Part shown: positions 7,888-16,520 of the stretch, piece by piece
How positions within the stretch are numbered: the first letter of the stretch is position 1
How the letters are laid out: every line of letters begins with the position of its first letter
Notes under the pieces: generated by a model
Seen by the model: only the letters and a program-made list of their open reading frames with translations
What the model was told of the DNA's origin: nothing
Database searches by the model: none
Source of the DNA: an uncultured Pelagibacteraceae bacterium
GTDB lineage: Bacteria; Pseudomonadota; Alphaproteobacteria; Pelagibacterales; Pelagibacteraceae
Direction: 5' to 3'
Length of the DNA stretch: 34,085 nt
Assembly (NCBI GenBank): GCA_902594655.1
Contig: CACJMW010000009.1
Coordinates: 1-34,085, forward strand
Program-made: the position numbers and the translations under genes

Positions 7888-8639
7888 TAAACTTCCTCTA
7901 CAATTTCAATACCTTTTTTTTCAACAAATTTATATATTTGCTGATAACATCCATCTAATTTTTTTTTATTAGATGATCTAATAACTATAGATACACCTAA
8001 CTTCCCAGCTCTAAAAAAAGGATAGCTTCCAATCTCAACATCATTATTTTTATTTTGAATTTCTGTAATAGATTTAGCTATCTCACTTTCAACAGTTCTT
8101 AAACTAATTGTTATACTTAAAATAGGATCGCCACCTATCAATACATTATTTAATCCACCAATCATAGATTGAAGTATAGATGGAACTCCAGGTAAACAAA
8201 AAACATTTCCAATATTAAAACCGGGTGCACCACTTGTTGGATTTAAAATTAAATTTGCTGAAGTTGGCATTTTTGCCATTTTTTGTCTCCCATCATTAAA
8301 TTCACCAGGTTTATAATAATTTTCTAAAATAGAATATGCTTCTTTATGAAAACCATATTCTACGTTGAAAGCTTTCGCGATAGACTCTGCTGTTATATCA
8401 TCATGTGTTGGACCAATACCTCCGGTTGTAAAAATATAATTAAATTTTTTTCTTAAATGATTAACATTTTCAATAATTGTAGCTTCTATATCAGGAATAA
8501 CTCTTACCTCTTTAACTTCAATTCCAATTGAATTTAACCACTTTGCCAAAGTACTTGTATTTATATCTTTGGTCCTGCCCGATAAAACCTCATTCCCGAT
8601 AATAATAATTCCAGCAGTTATTTCTTTTCTATTTGTCAT
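7887..8639 (-). CDS. CinA N-terminal / molybdopterin-binding domain protein
   Basis: This 250-residue protein matches the N-terminal half of CinA, with the MoaB/Mog-like fold. Motifs are 'GNEVLSGRTKDINTSTLA' (17-34), 'TTGGIGPTHDDITAESIA' (about 71-88), and 'SGAPGFNIGNVFCLPGVP' (about 136-153). The C-terminal nicotinamide-nucleotide amidase domain of full CinA (about 400 aa total) is absent. In related proteins this domain is an ADP-ribose pyrophosphatase-like (COG1058) or molybdopterin-binding unit, so nucleotide clean-up is plausible. It starts only 22 bp from the divergent sfsA gene. Confidence 0.8.
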   Translation of the reverse strand: MTNRKEITAGIIIIGNEVLSGRTKDINTSTLAKWLNSIGIEVKEVRVIPDIEATIIENVNHLRKKFNYIFTTGGIGPTHDDITAESIAKAFNVEYGFHKEAYSILENYYKPGEFNDGRQKMAKMPTSANLILNPTSGAPGFNIGNVFCLPGVPSILQSMIGGLNNVLIGGDPILSITISLRTVESEIAKSITEIQNKNNDVEIGSYPFFRAGKLGVSIVIRSSNKKKLDGCYQQIYKFVEKKGIEIVEEV

Positions 8640-8661
8640 TTCTTAATATAAATAAATTAAA

Positions 8662-9348
8662 ATGAAATTTACCAACAGTTTAATTAAAGGCAAATTAATT
8701 AAAAGATATAAAAGATTTTTTATTGATGTTGAAGTAAATAATAAAGTGATCACAGCCCACTGTCCCAATACTGGATCTATGCTTGGTTTGTTAGATATAG
8801 GTAATGAAGTTTGGATTTCAAAGGTAGATAATCCAAAAAGAAAGTTAAAATTTACACTTGAAATGATCAAGTCAAAGAAAAAAATTATTGGAGTAAATAC
8901 CCATAGAGCAAATCGTATTGTAGAGCATGGTTTAAAGAATAGATTATTAAAAGAATTTTCATCAATTAAAAATATAAAATCAGAATTTAAGTACTCAGAT
9001 GATACTAGGTTTGATTTTTTGTGTGACAACAAATTAATAGAAGTAAAAAATGTAACTCTTAATAGAAATAATGATATTGCAGAATTTCCTGATGCTGTAA
9101 CATCTAGAGGTACAAAACACTTAAAAAAATTAACAGAATCAATAAAGAAAGGTTATAAACCATATGTTTTATTTTTAGTACAAATTCAAAATATTTCTAA
9201 ATTTAGAATAGCAAAAGATATAGATTCAGATTATTATAATAATTTTATTGAGGCCCATAAAAATGGTTTAAAATTTATTGCATATAGATGCAAATTAAAT
9301 TCAAAAGAAATTGTTATAGAAAAAAAAATACAAATTATGCATGAGTAA
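8662..9348 (+). CDS. sfsA: SfsA family DNA-binding/nuclease-fold protein
   Basis: SfsA ('sugar fermentation stimulation') is a conserved protein with an OB-like N-terminus and a PD-(D/E)XK-like core; its biochemical role is unsettled. The 228-residue length fits (about 230-235). The family segments 'HCPNTGSMLGL' (about 34-44) and 'RFDFLCDNKLIEVKNVTL' (about 114-131) are clear; the latter holds the D...E-x-K nuclease-like residues. It heads the plus-strand run and overlaps map by 8 bp. Its ATG is 22 bp from the oppositely oriented CinA-like gene. Confidence 0.88.
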   Translation: MKFTNSLIKGKLIKRYKRFFIDVEVNNKVITAHCPNTGSMLGLLDIGNEVWISKVDNPKRKLKFTLEMIKSKKKIIGVNTHRANRIVEHGLKNRLLKEFSSIKNIKSEFKYSDDTRFDFLCDNKLIEVKNVTLNRNNDIAEFPDAVTSRGTKHLKKLTESIKKGYKPYVLFLVQIQNISKFRIAKDIDSDYYNNFIEAHKNGLKFIAYRCKLNSKEIVIEKKIQIMHE

Positions 9349-10108
9349 ATATAAGGAAAAATTTGAGAAAATGCGAGTTGCAGGAAATCTTGCATCAAGA
9401 ACATTGGATATGTTAACTGATTTTATAAAACCTGGAATTTCTACAAATAAAATTGATGATTTAGCTTACGATTTTATTAAAGATAATGGTGGTTACTCAG
9501 CGCCACAATTTTATAGGGGTTTTAAAAAATCACTTTGTACTTCTTTAAACCATGTAGTTTGCCATGGAATTCCGTCTGATCGAATTTTAGATGATGGTGA
9601 TATAGTAAATATAGATGTTACTGCTGTTGTTAATGAGTATTATGGTGATACAAGCAGAATGTTTACGATAGGAAACTCATCCATAAAAGCAAACAATTTG
9701 ATTGATGCCACTTATCAATCAATGATTAGAGCAATAAAGATTTTGAAACCAGGAATTAAATTAGGAGACATAGGGAATGAAATCCAAACATATGTAGAGG
9801 AAAAAGGATATTCAGTGGTTAGAGATTTCTGTGGTCATGGTATTAGCAATACTTTTCATGAGTCTCCAAATATCTTACACTATGGAAAAAAAAATACTGG
9901 TCTAGAAATTTATCCAGGTATGACCTTCACAATTGAGCCAATGATAAATGCTGGAAAATATGATGTTAAAATTTTAAATGATGGCTGGACAGCTGTGACT
10001 AAAGATAAGTCTTTATCTGCACAATTTGAACATACAGTTGGAATTACTGAAAATGGATATGAAATTTTCACAGAATCTGTTAAAGGATATTATAAACCTC
10101 CATATTAA
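9341..10108 (+). CDS. map: Methionine aminopeptidase, type I
   Basis: This metalloenzyme removes the initiator methionine from new proteins. The 255-residue length is typical. Metal ligands are in place: D92 and D103 ('NIDVTAVVNEYYGDTSRMF'), H166 ('FCGHGISNTFHESP'), E199 ('FTIEPMI') and E230 ('AQFEHTVGIT'); H75 is the usual substrate-contact histidine. The ATG (9341) lies inside the last codons of sfsA, CATGAG. It is followed after 2 bp by purB. Confidence 0.96.
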   Translation: MSKYKEKFEKMRVAGNLASRTLDMLTDFIKPGISTNKIDDLAYDFIKDNGGYSAPQFYRGFKKSLCTSLNHVVCHGIPSDRILDDGDIVNIDVTAVVNEYYGDTSRMFTIGNSSIKANNLIDATYQSMIRAIKILKPGIKLGDIGNEIQTYVEEKGYSVVRDFCGHGISNTFHESPNILHYGKKNTGLEIYPGMTFTIEPMINAGKYDVKILNDGWTAVTKDKSLSAQFEHTVGITENGYEIFTESVKGYYKPPY

Positions 10109-10110
10109 AA

Positions 10111-11403
10111 ATGATTGATAGATATTCAAGAAAAGAACTTAAAAATATTTGGTCTGAGGAAAACAAATATAAAATTTGGTTAGATATTGAAATTGCTGCA
10201 GCTGAAGCAATGGAAAAATATAAATTAATACCCAGGGGTGTTTCAAAAATAGTTAAAAGAAAATCAAAAATAAAGATAAAAAGAATTAATGATATTGAGT
10301 CTAAAGTAAAACATGACGTAATCGCTTTTTTAACATCAATAACTGAGCAATCTGGTATTAAAGCAAGATATCTTCATCAGGGAATGACATCCTCGGATGT
10401 TTTGGATACTGCGCTTAATATTCAATTAAAACAATCTGGTGAAATTTTATTGAAGGATATTGATAAAATTCTTAGTGTTTTGAAAAGACAAGCTAAAAAA
10501 CATAAGTTTACAGCATGTGTTGGAAGAAGTCATGGAATACACGCCGAACCAATAACATTTGGTTTAAAATTAGCATCCTTTTATGAGGAATTTAAAAGAA
10601 ATAAAAAAAGACTTTCAAGTGCAATTTTTGACATTTCTACATGCGCAATATCTGGTGCAGTAGGCACTTTTGCAAATATTGATCCAAGAATTGAGGTATA
10701 TGTTGCAAAAAAACTCAAACTTTTTCCTGAACCTATTTCCACACAAATAATTCCAAGAGATAGACATGCTCATTATTTTTCTGTTTTAGGAATTATAGCT
10801 GGCAGTGTTGAAAGAGTAGCTACTGAAATAAGACATTTGCAAAGATCAGAAGTTTATGAATTACAAGAATTTTTCTCAAAAGATCAAAAAGGTTCTTCAG
10901 CGATGCCCCATAAAAAAAATCCAATTTTAAGTGAAAACTTAACTGGTCTTGCTAGAATTGTAAGAAGTTACTCTATTCCAGCACTAGAAAATATTGCATT
11001 ATGGCATGAGAGAGATATATCTCATTCAAGTGTAGAAAGAAATATTGGACCTGATGCAAACATAACATTAGATTTTGCTTTAGATAGACTGGCAAACGTT
11101 TTGGATAAAATGATTATTTATCCAAAAAAAATGATCCAGAATATAAATTTAACAAAAGGTTTAATATTTTCTCAAGAAATCATGCTAGAGCTTACAAAAT
11201 CCGGGATAACTAGAGAAAAATCATACAAAATTGTACAAACCTATGCAAAAAGATGTTTCGCTGAAAATAAAAATTTTATTGATTTAATATATAATGATAA
11301 AAAAATTATGAGCATTGTTAGTGAAAAGAAATTAAGATCAATTTTTAATTACTCTAAACACTTCAAACATGTAAATTATATTTTTAAAAGAGTTTTTAAA
11401 TAA
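10111..11403 (+). CDS. purB: Adenylosuccinate lyase
   Basis: PurB acts twice in purine synthesis, cleaving SAICAR to AICAR and adenylosuccinate to AMP, with release of fumarate. The 430-residue length fits the shorter bacterial type. The fumarase/aspartase superfamily signature 'GSSAMPHKKNP' is at residues 261-271. Upstream 'QGMTSSDVLDTA' and 'GRSHGIHAEP' motifs carry active-site residues. It starts 2 bp after map and shares one base with purC (TAATG at 11401-11405). Confidence 0.96.
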   Translation: MIDRYSRKELKNIWSEENKYKIWLDIEIAAAEAMEKYKLIPRGVSKIVKRKSKIKIKRINDIESKVKHDVIAFLTSITEQSGIKARYLHQGMTSSDVLDTALNIQLKQSGEILLKDIDKILSVLKRQAKKHKFTACVGRSHGIHAEPITFGLKLASFYEEFKRNKKRLSSAIFDISTCAISGAVGTFANIDPRIEVYVAKKLKLFPEPISTQIIPRDRHAHYFSVLGIIAGSVERVATEIRHLQRSEVYELQEFFSKDQKGSSAMPHKKNPILSENLTGLARIVRSYSIPALENIALWHERDISHSSVERNIGPDANITLDFALDRLANVLDKMIIYPKKMIQNINLTKGLIFSQEIMLELTKSGITREKSYKIVQTYAKRCFAENKNFIDLIYNDKKIMSIVSEKKLRSIFNYSKHFKHVNYIFKRVFK

Positions 11404-12185
11404 TGAAAAAAGGAAAAAAACTTTACGAGGGAAAAGCAAAAATTATATTTGCTTCTACTGATAAAAATCATGTTATTCAACATTTTAAGGATGATGCAAC
11501 AGCATTCAATAATCAAAAAAAAGCAAATATTGAAGGAAAAGGAATTCTAAATAATAGAATTTCAGAACATATTTTAGCAGCTTTAAAAGATGTTGGTATT
11601 GAAAATCATTTAGTTAAACGTCTAAACATGAGAGAACAATTAATTGATTTCGTCGATATTATTCCAATTGAATTCGTTGTAAGAAACATTGTTACTGGTT
11701 CTTTAACAAAAAGACTAGGTATTGAAGATGGAACTATTTTAAATAAACCATTAATAGAATTTTTCTACAAAAATGATGATCTTGGTGATCCATTAGTTTC
11801 TAAAGATCATATTGATGCATTTGGATGGTCTTCATTGTCTGAACTAGATTTAATTACTGAACAGTGCTTACGCATTAATGATTTTTTACAAGGTATGTTT
11901 CGAGGTATTAATATTAAACTTGTTGATTTCAAATTAGAATTTGGAAAAAGAAAAACTGATGGTAAAATTATTCTAGCAGACGAGATTAGTCCTGATACTT
12001 GTAGATTGTGGGATGCTGATACAGATAAAAAATTAGATAAAGATAGATTTAGAAAAGATTTAGGAGATTTAGTTGAAGCTTACCAGGAAGTTGCTAGAAG
12101 ATTGGGAATTTTACATGAACAATCAAATAATGTAAGGCCAATAAAATTTCCAAAACCTACTGCAGTCAAAATTAAGAAAAAGTAA
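11403..12185 (+). CDS. purC: SAICAR synthetase (phosphoribosylaminoimidazole-succinocarboxamide synthase)
   Basis: PurC joins aspartate to CAIR using ATP. The protein has 260 residues. Motifs include the N-terminal 'KLYEGKAKIIF' (6-16), 'IPIEFVVRNIVTGS' (about 86-99) and 'IILADEISPDTCRLWD' (about 189-204), the PurC nucleotide and substrate region. It overlaps purB upstream and purS downstream by one base each, in the order of one polycistronic purine operon. Confidence 0.97.
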   Translation: MKKGKKLYEGKAKIIFASTDKNHVIQHFKDDATAFNNQKKANIEGKGILNNRISEHILAALKDVGIENHLVKRLNMREQLIDFVDIIPIEFVVRNIVTGSLTKRLGIEDGTILNKPLIEFFYKNDDLGDPLVSKDHIDAFGWSSLSELDLITEQCLRINDFLQGMFRGINIKLVDFKLEFGKRKTDGKIILADEISPDTCRLWDADTDKKLDKDRFRKDLGDLVEAYQEVARRLGILHEQSNNVRPIKFPKPTAVKIKKK

Positions 12186-12418
12186 TGAAAATTAAAGTAA
12201 TAGTCACTCTAAAAAATGGTGTCTTAGATCCTCAAGGAAAAGCGATACAACAAACTTTAAATGGCATGAATTTTTTAAATGTTGAAGATGTAAGACAGGG
12301 TAAATTTTTTGAAATAAGTGTAAATGAAAATGATGAGAAAAATGCTAAATTGCAGGTTGAGGAAATGTGCAAAAAACTATTAGCTAACCTCGTTATTGAG
12401 GATTATAAAATTATCTAG
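12185..12418 (+). CDS. purS: Phosphoribosylformylglycinamidine synthase, PurS subunit
   Basis: PurS is the small bridging subunit of the three-part FGAM synthase (PurS, PurQ and short PurL). The 77 residues show the family pattern 'VTLKNGVLDPQGKAIQQTL' (7-25), 'VEDVRQGKFFEI' (33-44) and an acidic 'VEEMCKKLLANLVIEDY' C-terminus. It lies directly between purC and purQ, one base overlapping purC and 6 bp before purQ. Its presence agrees with the short PurL encoded downstream. Confidence 0.94.
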   Translation: MKIKVIVTLKNGVLDPQGKAIQQTLNGMNFLNVEDVRQGKFFEISVNENDEKNAKLQVEEMCKKLLANLVIEDYKII

Positions 12419-12424
12419 TCATTA

Positions 12425-13105
12425 ATGAAATCCTCAGTAATTATTTTTCCAGGTTCAAATTGCGATAGAGATATGGATGTAGCTCTTAAAAAGTTTGGCT
12501 TTAAAAACACAATGGTTTGGCATAATGATCAATCAATACCGAAAAGTGATTTAATTGTATTACCCGGTGGTTTTTCATATGGAGATTATTTAAGGTGTGG
12601 AAGTATTGCATCAAAATCTAAAATAATTCATTCAGTTATAGATTTTGCTAATTCTGGAGGATTAGTTCTTGGTATTTGTAATGGATTTCAAATATTAACT
12701 GAAACTGGATTACTTCCAGGGATTCTTCAACAAAATAAATATCTTAATTTTATTTGTAAAAACGTTTTTGTTAAAGTTAAAGATAAAAATAATAAATACT
12801 TTAAAAATATTAAGAAAGAAATTTTAGAATTACATATTGCCCACAATGAAGGAAATTTTTTTTGTACAGAAAAAGAATTGAAAAATTTAGAAGATAATAA
12901 TCAAATAGCTGTAACCTATTGTAATTCAAACGGATTGGAAGATGATAAATCCAACCCCAATGGTGCAACAAAAAATATAGCAGGAATATTTAATAAAAAT
13001 AAAAATATTTTGGGAATGATGCCTCATCCAGAGAGAATGATTGATAAATATCTTTCTGGAGAAGACGGCTCATTATTCTTTGAAAATCTTTTAGGAAATT
13101 TATGA
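12425..13105 (+). CDS. purQ: Phosphoribosylformylglycinamidine synthase, glutaminase subunit PurQ
   Basis: PurQ is the class I glutamine amidotransferase that feeds ammonia to PurL. The 226 residues include 'VLPGGFSYGDYLRCGSIA' (about 46-63), the nucleophile motif 'LGICNGFQIL' (about 80-89, cysteine in GICNG), and the catalytic His/Glu pair in 'MPHPER' near the C-terminus (about 199-204). The start of purL overlaps its end by 4 bp (ATGA). Confidence 0.96.
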   Translation: MKSSVIIFPGSNCDRDMDVALKKFGFKNTMVWHNDQSIPKSDLIVLPGGFSYGDYLRCGSIASKSKIIHSVIDFANSGGLVLGICNGFQILTETGLLPGILQQNKYLNFICKNVFVKVKDKNNKYFKNIKKEILELHIAHNEGNFFCTEKELKNLEDNNQIAVTYCNSNGLEDDKSNPNGATKNIAGIFNKNKNILGMMPHPERMIDKYLSGEDGSLFFENLLGNL

Positions 13106-15300
13106 CTATACAGGTGACAGAAACAGTAGCGATAGAACATGGGTTAAATAAAGATGAATTTTCAAAGATTTGTGAATTACTTAAACGAATTCCAAACATT
13201 ACAGAACTTGCAATATTTTCAGCTATGTGGAATGAACATTGCTCTTATAAATCTTCAAGAAAACATCTAAAAAAATTACATACTAAAGGAAAGCAGGTAA
13301 TCCAAGGTCCAGGGGAAAATGCTGGTATAGTTGATATTGGAGATGATGATGCAATAGTTTTTAAAATAGAAAGTCACAATCATCCTTCATTTATAGAACC
13401 TTATCAAGGTGCCGCTACTGGAGTTGGTGGCATCATGAGAGATGTTTTTACAATGGGAGCTCGGCCTATTGCTAATTTAAATTCAATTCATTTTGGTTCG
13501 CCGCAAAATAAAAAGACCAAAAATCTCTTAAGAGGAGTTGTTAAAGGAATAGGAGGTTATGGAAATTGTATTGGAGTTCCTACCATTGCAGGACAAACTT
13601 CTTTTGATGAGTCATACAATGGTAATATATTAGTAAACGCAATGACACTTGGTCTTGTAAATAAAAATAAAATATTTTATTCAAAAGCAACAGGATTAAA
13701 TAAACCTGTTATCTATGTGGGATCAAAAACTGGTAGAGATGGAATACATGGAGCTAGTATGGCTTCAGCTACGTTTGATGATAAAATTGAAGAAAAAAAA
13801 CCAACAGTGCAAGTTGGAGATCCTTTTACAGAAAAACTTTTATTAGAAGCCTGTTTAGAATTAATGGCTGACAATTCAATTATAGCTATTCAGGATATGG
13901 GAGCAGCTGGGTTAACTTCCTCTAGTGTTGAAATGGCATCAAAAGGTAACTTGGGAATTGAACTAAATTTGAACAAAGTGCCTTGTAGAGAAGAAAAAAT
14001 GTCTCCTTATGAAATTATGCTTTCAGAGAGCCAAGAAAGAATGCTAATCATTTTAGAAAATGGCAAAGAGGATCATGCAAAGAAGATTTTTGATAAATGG
14101 AATTTAGATTTTTCAGTAATTGGAAAAACTACTAGTTCAAAAAAAATAGAATTAATTTTTAATAATACTAAAGTTACTGAAATTCCAATTAACCTATTGG
14201 CAGAAAATGCACCTGTTTATGATAGAAAGTGGAAAAAAACAAAATTACCACAAAAGCTAAAATTTAATAAAGACAATTTTAAATATTTAAATATATCAGA
14301 TTGTTTAAAGAAAATTTTAAGTAACCCTAATATATCTGAAAAAAAATGGATATGGGATCAATATGATCATACTGTAATGGGTGATACAATTCAAAAACCT
14401 GGTGGAGACGCGGGAGTTGTTAGAGTGCATGGCACTAAAAAAGCAATTGCTGCATCAGTAGACTCATCAGCATCATACTGTTCTTCGCATCCGCTAACAG
14501 GTGGAAAGCAAATAGTTTGTGAAAGTTGGAGAAATTTAATTTCAGTTGGTGCTAAACCAATTGCTATAACTAATTGTTTAAATTTTGGAAATCCGGAAAA
14601 AGAAAAAAATATGGGAGAATTTGTTGAATGTGTGGAGGGTATAGCTGAAGCAAGTAAGTATTTAGATTTTCCAGTCGTTTCAGGAAATGTTTCTTTTTAT
14701 AACGAAACTAAGGATAAAGGTATTAAACCAACACCTACTATTGGAGGAGTTGGACTAATACAAAATTATATCAATATGACAACAATGGAATTTAAAAATA
14801 TTGGAAATATTGTTTATGTAATAGGAAAAACTGAAGGTCATTTAGATCAAAGTATTTTTGCAAAGGATATTCTTAATGAAAAAAAAGGACCACCTCCTAG
14901 TGTAAATTTATTTAATGAAAAAAATATTGGTGAAACAATTTTAAAACTAATAGAAAATAAATTAGTTGTAAGCAGTCACGATGTGTCGCTTGGAGGTATA
15001 TTAACTGCAGTTTCAAAAATGTGTATCAAAGGTAATAAAGGTATAAAAATACATGATCTTAAAGGGTTAACAAATAAATATGAATACTTTTTTGGAGAGG
15101 ACCAGGCTCGCTATATAGTTGAGATACCAAAGGAAAATATAAAAAAAGTAAATGAAATATTAAATAAAAACTTAATACATTTTGATGATTTAGGCATAAT
15201 TCAGGAGAAAAACGTCAGTTTTAATGGTGATATAAATTTACCTATTGAAGAATTATCAGATGTGCATAAGTATTGGTTAAAGGGATATATGGATAACTAA
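13102..15300 (+). CDS. purL: Phosphoribosylformylglycinamidine synthase, PurL subunit (short form)
   Basis: PurL converts FGAR to FGAM with ATP and ammonia from PurQ. The 732-residue length is the short form that needs separate PurS and PurQ, both encoded just upstream. Visible motifs: 'MWNEHCSYKSSRKHLKKL' (about 41-58), 'GPGENAGIVDIGDDDAIVFK' and 'ESHNHPSFIEPYQGAATGVG' in the first AIRS-like half. The second AIRS-like half has 'TPTIGGVGLI' and 'SSHDVSLGGILTAV'. It overlaps bolA by one base. Confidence 0.97.
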   Translation: MTIQVTETVAIEHGLNKDEFSKICELLKRIPNITELAIFSAMWNEHCSYKSSRKHLKKLHTKGKQVIQGPGENAGIVDIGDDDAIVFKIESHNHPSFIEPYQGAATGVGGIMRDVFTMGARPIANLNSIHFGSPQNKKTKNLLRGVVKGIGGYGNCIGVPTIAGQTSFDESYNGNILVNAMTLGLVNKNKIFYSKATGLNKPVIYVGSKTGRDGIHGASMASATFDDKIEEKKPTVQVGDPFTEKLLLEACLELMADNSIIAIQDMGAAGLTSSSVEMASKGNLGIELNLNKVPCREEKMSPYEIMLSESQERMLIILENGKEDHAKKIFDKWNLDFSVIGKTTSSKKIELIFNNTKVTEIPINLLAENAPVYDRKWKKTKLPQKLKFNKDNFKYLNISDCLKKILSNPNISEKKWIWDQYDHTVMGDTIQKPGGDAGVVRVHGTKKAIAASVDSSASYCSSHPLTGGKQIVCESWRNLISVGAKPIAITNCLNFGNPEKEKNMGEFVECVEGIAEASKYLDFPVVSGNVSFYNETKDKGIKPTPTIGGVGLIQNYINMTTMEFKNIGNIVYVIGKTEGHLDQSIFAKDILNEKKGPPPSVNLFNEKNIGETILKLIENKLVVSSHDVSLGGILTAVSKMCIKGNKGIKIHDLKGLTNKYEYFFGEDQARYIVEIPKENIKKVNEILNKNLIHFDDLGIIQEKNVSFNGDINLPIEELSDVHKYWLKGYMDN

Positions 15301-15530
15301 TGGCAATGGATTTAAAAGAAATCGAAAAATTAATTAAAGAAGCAATGCCAGATGCTACTATTGATATTCAGGATTTAGCAGGTGATGGAAATCATTATTC
15401 AGCAACAGTAACATCCTTACAATTTTCTGGTAAAAGCAAAATTGAGCAACACAAAATGGTTTATAATTCATTGAAGGGTAAAATGGGTAATGAGCTACAT
15501 GCATTAGCAATTAAAACAAAGGAGAATTAA
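15300..15530 (+). CDS. bolA: BolA family protein
   Basis: This 76-residue BolA/IbaG-like protein shows the family core 'DLAGDGNHYSATVTSLQFSGKSKIEQHKMVYNSL' layout at about 23-56, with the invariant histidine in 'KIEQHKMVY'. BolA proteins bind [2Fe-2S] clusters together with monothiol glutaredoxins, and a monothiol glutaredoxin gene follows immediately at 15531. The overlap with purL (TAATGG) ties it to the purine operon, an arrangement widespread in alphaproteobacteria. Confidence 0.92.
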   Translation: MAMDLKEIEKLIKEAMPDATIDIQDLAGDGNHYSATVTSLQFSGKSKIEQHKMVYNSLKGKMGNELHALAIKTKEN

Positions 15531-15863
15531 ATGGATCAGCAAACAAATGATTTAATAAAAAATGAAATAGATAATAATGAAGTATGTCTTTTCATGAAAG
15601 GAACCCCTGAAGCTCCACAGTGTGGGTTCTCAATGGCTGTATCAAATATGTTAAAAATTTTAGATGTAAAATTCAAAGGTGTTAATGTTTTAGAAGATCA
15701 AAAATTGAGAGAGGGAATAAAGGTATTTAGTGATTGGCCTACAATACCTCAACTATACATCAAAAAAGAATTTGTTGGAGGCTGTGATATAGTCAAAGAA
15801 ATGTTTGAAAATGGTGAACTGAAAAATTTCTTAGACTCAAAAGGTGTAGAGTATAAAAAATAA
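15531..15863 (+). CDS. grxD: Monothiol glutaredoxin (Grx4/GrxD type)
   Basis: This 110-residue CGFS-type glutaredoxin carries and hands over [2Fe-2S] clusters. The active site 'PQCGFS' has its cysteine at residue 31. The glutathione-contact segments 'WPTIPQLYIKKEFVGGCDIV' lie at about 67-86. It starts at the base after the bolA stop. Its TAA (15861-15863) abuts the stop codon of the convergent rpsD gene with no base between. Confidence 0.95.
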   Translation: MDQQTNDLIKNEIDNNEVCLFMKGTPEAPQCGFSMAVSNMLKILDVKFKGVNVLEDQKLREGIKVFSDWPTIPQLYIKKEFVGGCDIVKEMFENGELKNFLDSKGVEYKK

Positions 15864-16481
15864 TTACCTAGAATAATATTCCACAACTAAACTTGGTTCC
15901 ATTACAACTGGATATGGCACTTCCTCAAATTTAGGCACTCTTACAAATTTTATTTTTTTATTTTTTTCGTCAGATTGAATATACTCAGGAATTTCTCTTT
16001 CTTTATTTGCCATCGCAACATCAATTATGGCAAGTTGCTTGGATTTATCTCTAATCTCGACAGTATCTTCCTCTTTTAATTGGTAGCTTGATATATTTAC
16101 TTTTTTTCCATTAACTTTCACGTGTCCATGATTAATTAATTGTCTAGATGAAAAAATTGTATTTGCAAATTTTGATCTGTATACAACCGCATCTAGTCTT
16201 CTTTCTAATAATCCGATAAGATTCTCAGCTGTATTTCCTTTTGACATAATGGCTTTTTTGTAAAGATTTCTAAATTGTCTTTCATTCATATTTCCATAAT
16301 AAGATTTTAATTTTTGTTTAGCTTGAAGTTGAACACCAAAATCAGAAGGTTTTGAAGATTTTGTTTGGCCGTGTTGGCCTGGGGGGTATGCTCTAGAATT
16401 AAATGGGCTTTTAGGTCTTCCCCATAGGTTTACTTTTAATCTTCTATCTACTTTATGTTTAGAGTTTAATCTTTTTGTCAT
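15864..16481 (-). CDS. rpsD: 30S ribosomal protein S4
   Basis: S4 is a primary 16S rRNA-binding protein. The 205-residue length matches (E. coli 206). It has the N-terminal '[14 protein letters not shown]', 'YPPGQHGQ' (about 32-39), and the S4 RNA-binding domain '[20 protein letters not shown]' with '[15 protein letters not shown]' (about 92-135). A TTGACA/TATAAA promoter lies just upstream inside the TrmJ-like gene and could make an mRNA with only a few leader bases. No clear Shine-Dalgarno sequence precedes the ATG. Confidence 0.97.
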   Translation of the reverse strand: MTKRLNSKHKVDRRLKVNLWGRPKSPFNSRAYPPGQHGQTKSSKPSDFGVQLQAKQKLKSYYGNMNERQFRNLYKKAIMSKGNTAENLIGLLERRLDAVVYRSKFANTIFSSRQLINHGHVKVNGKKVNISSYQLKEEDTVEIRDKSKQLAIIDVAMANKEREIPEYIQSDEKNKKIKFVRVPKFEEVPYPVVMEPSLVVEYYSR

Positions 16482-16492
16482 TGAATAAAGGC

Positions 16493-16520
16493 TTTATAAG
16501 CAGAAGTTAAGTTTTGTCAA
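16493..16520 (-). promoter_or_regulatory. Strong sigma-70-type promoter for rpsD
   Basis: On the minus strand a perfect -35 TTGACA (16520-16515) and a -10 TATAAA (16498-16493) are 16 bp apart. The -35 overlaps the stop region of the TrmJ-like gene. A start about 7 nt downstream of the -10 would fall near 16486, about 5 nt before the rpsD ATG at 16481. This is the best promoter match in the window. Confidence 0.6.

Noticed and set aside
8643-9032. 129-codon open frame opposite sfsA
   Set aside because: Phe/Leu-rich reverse of a lysine- and asparagine-rich gene; typical shadow in AT-rich DNA.
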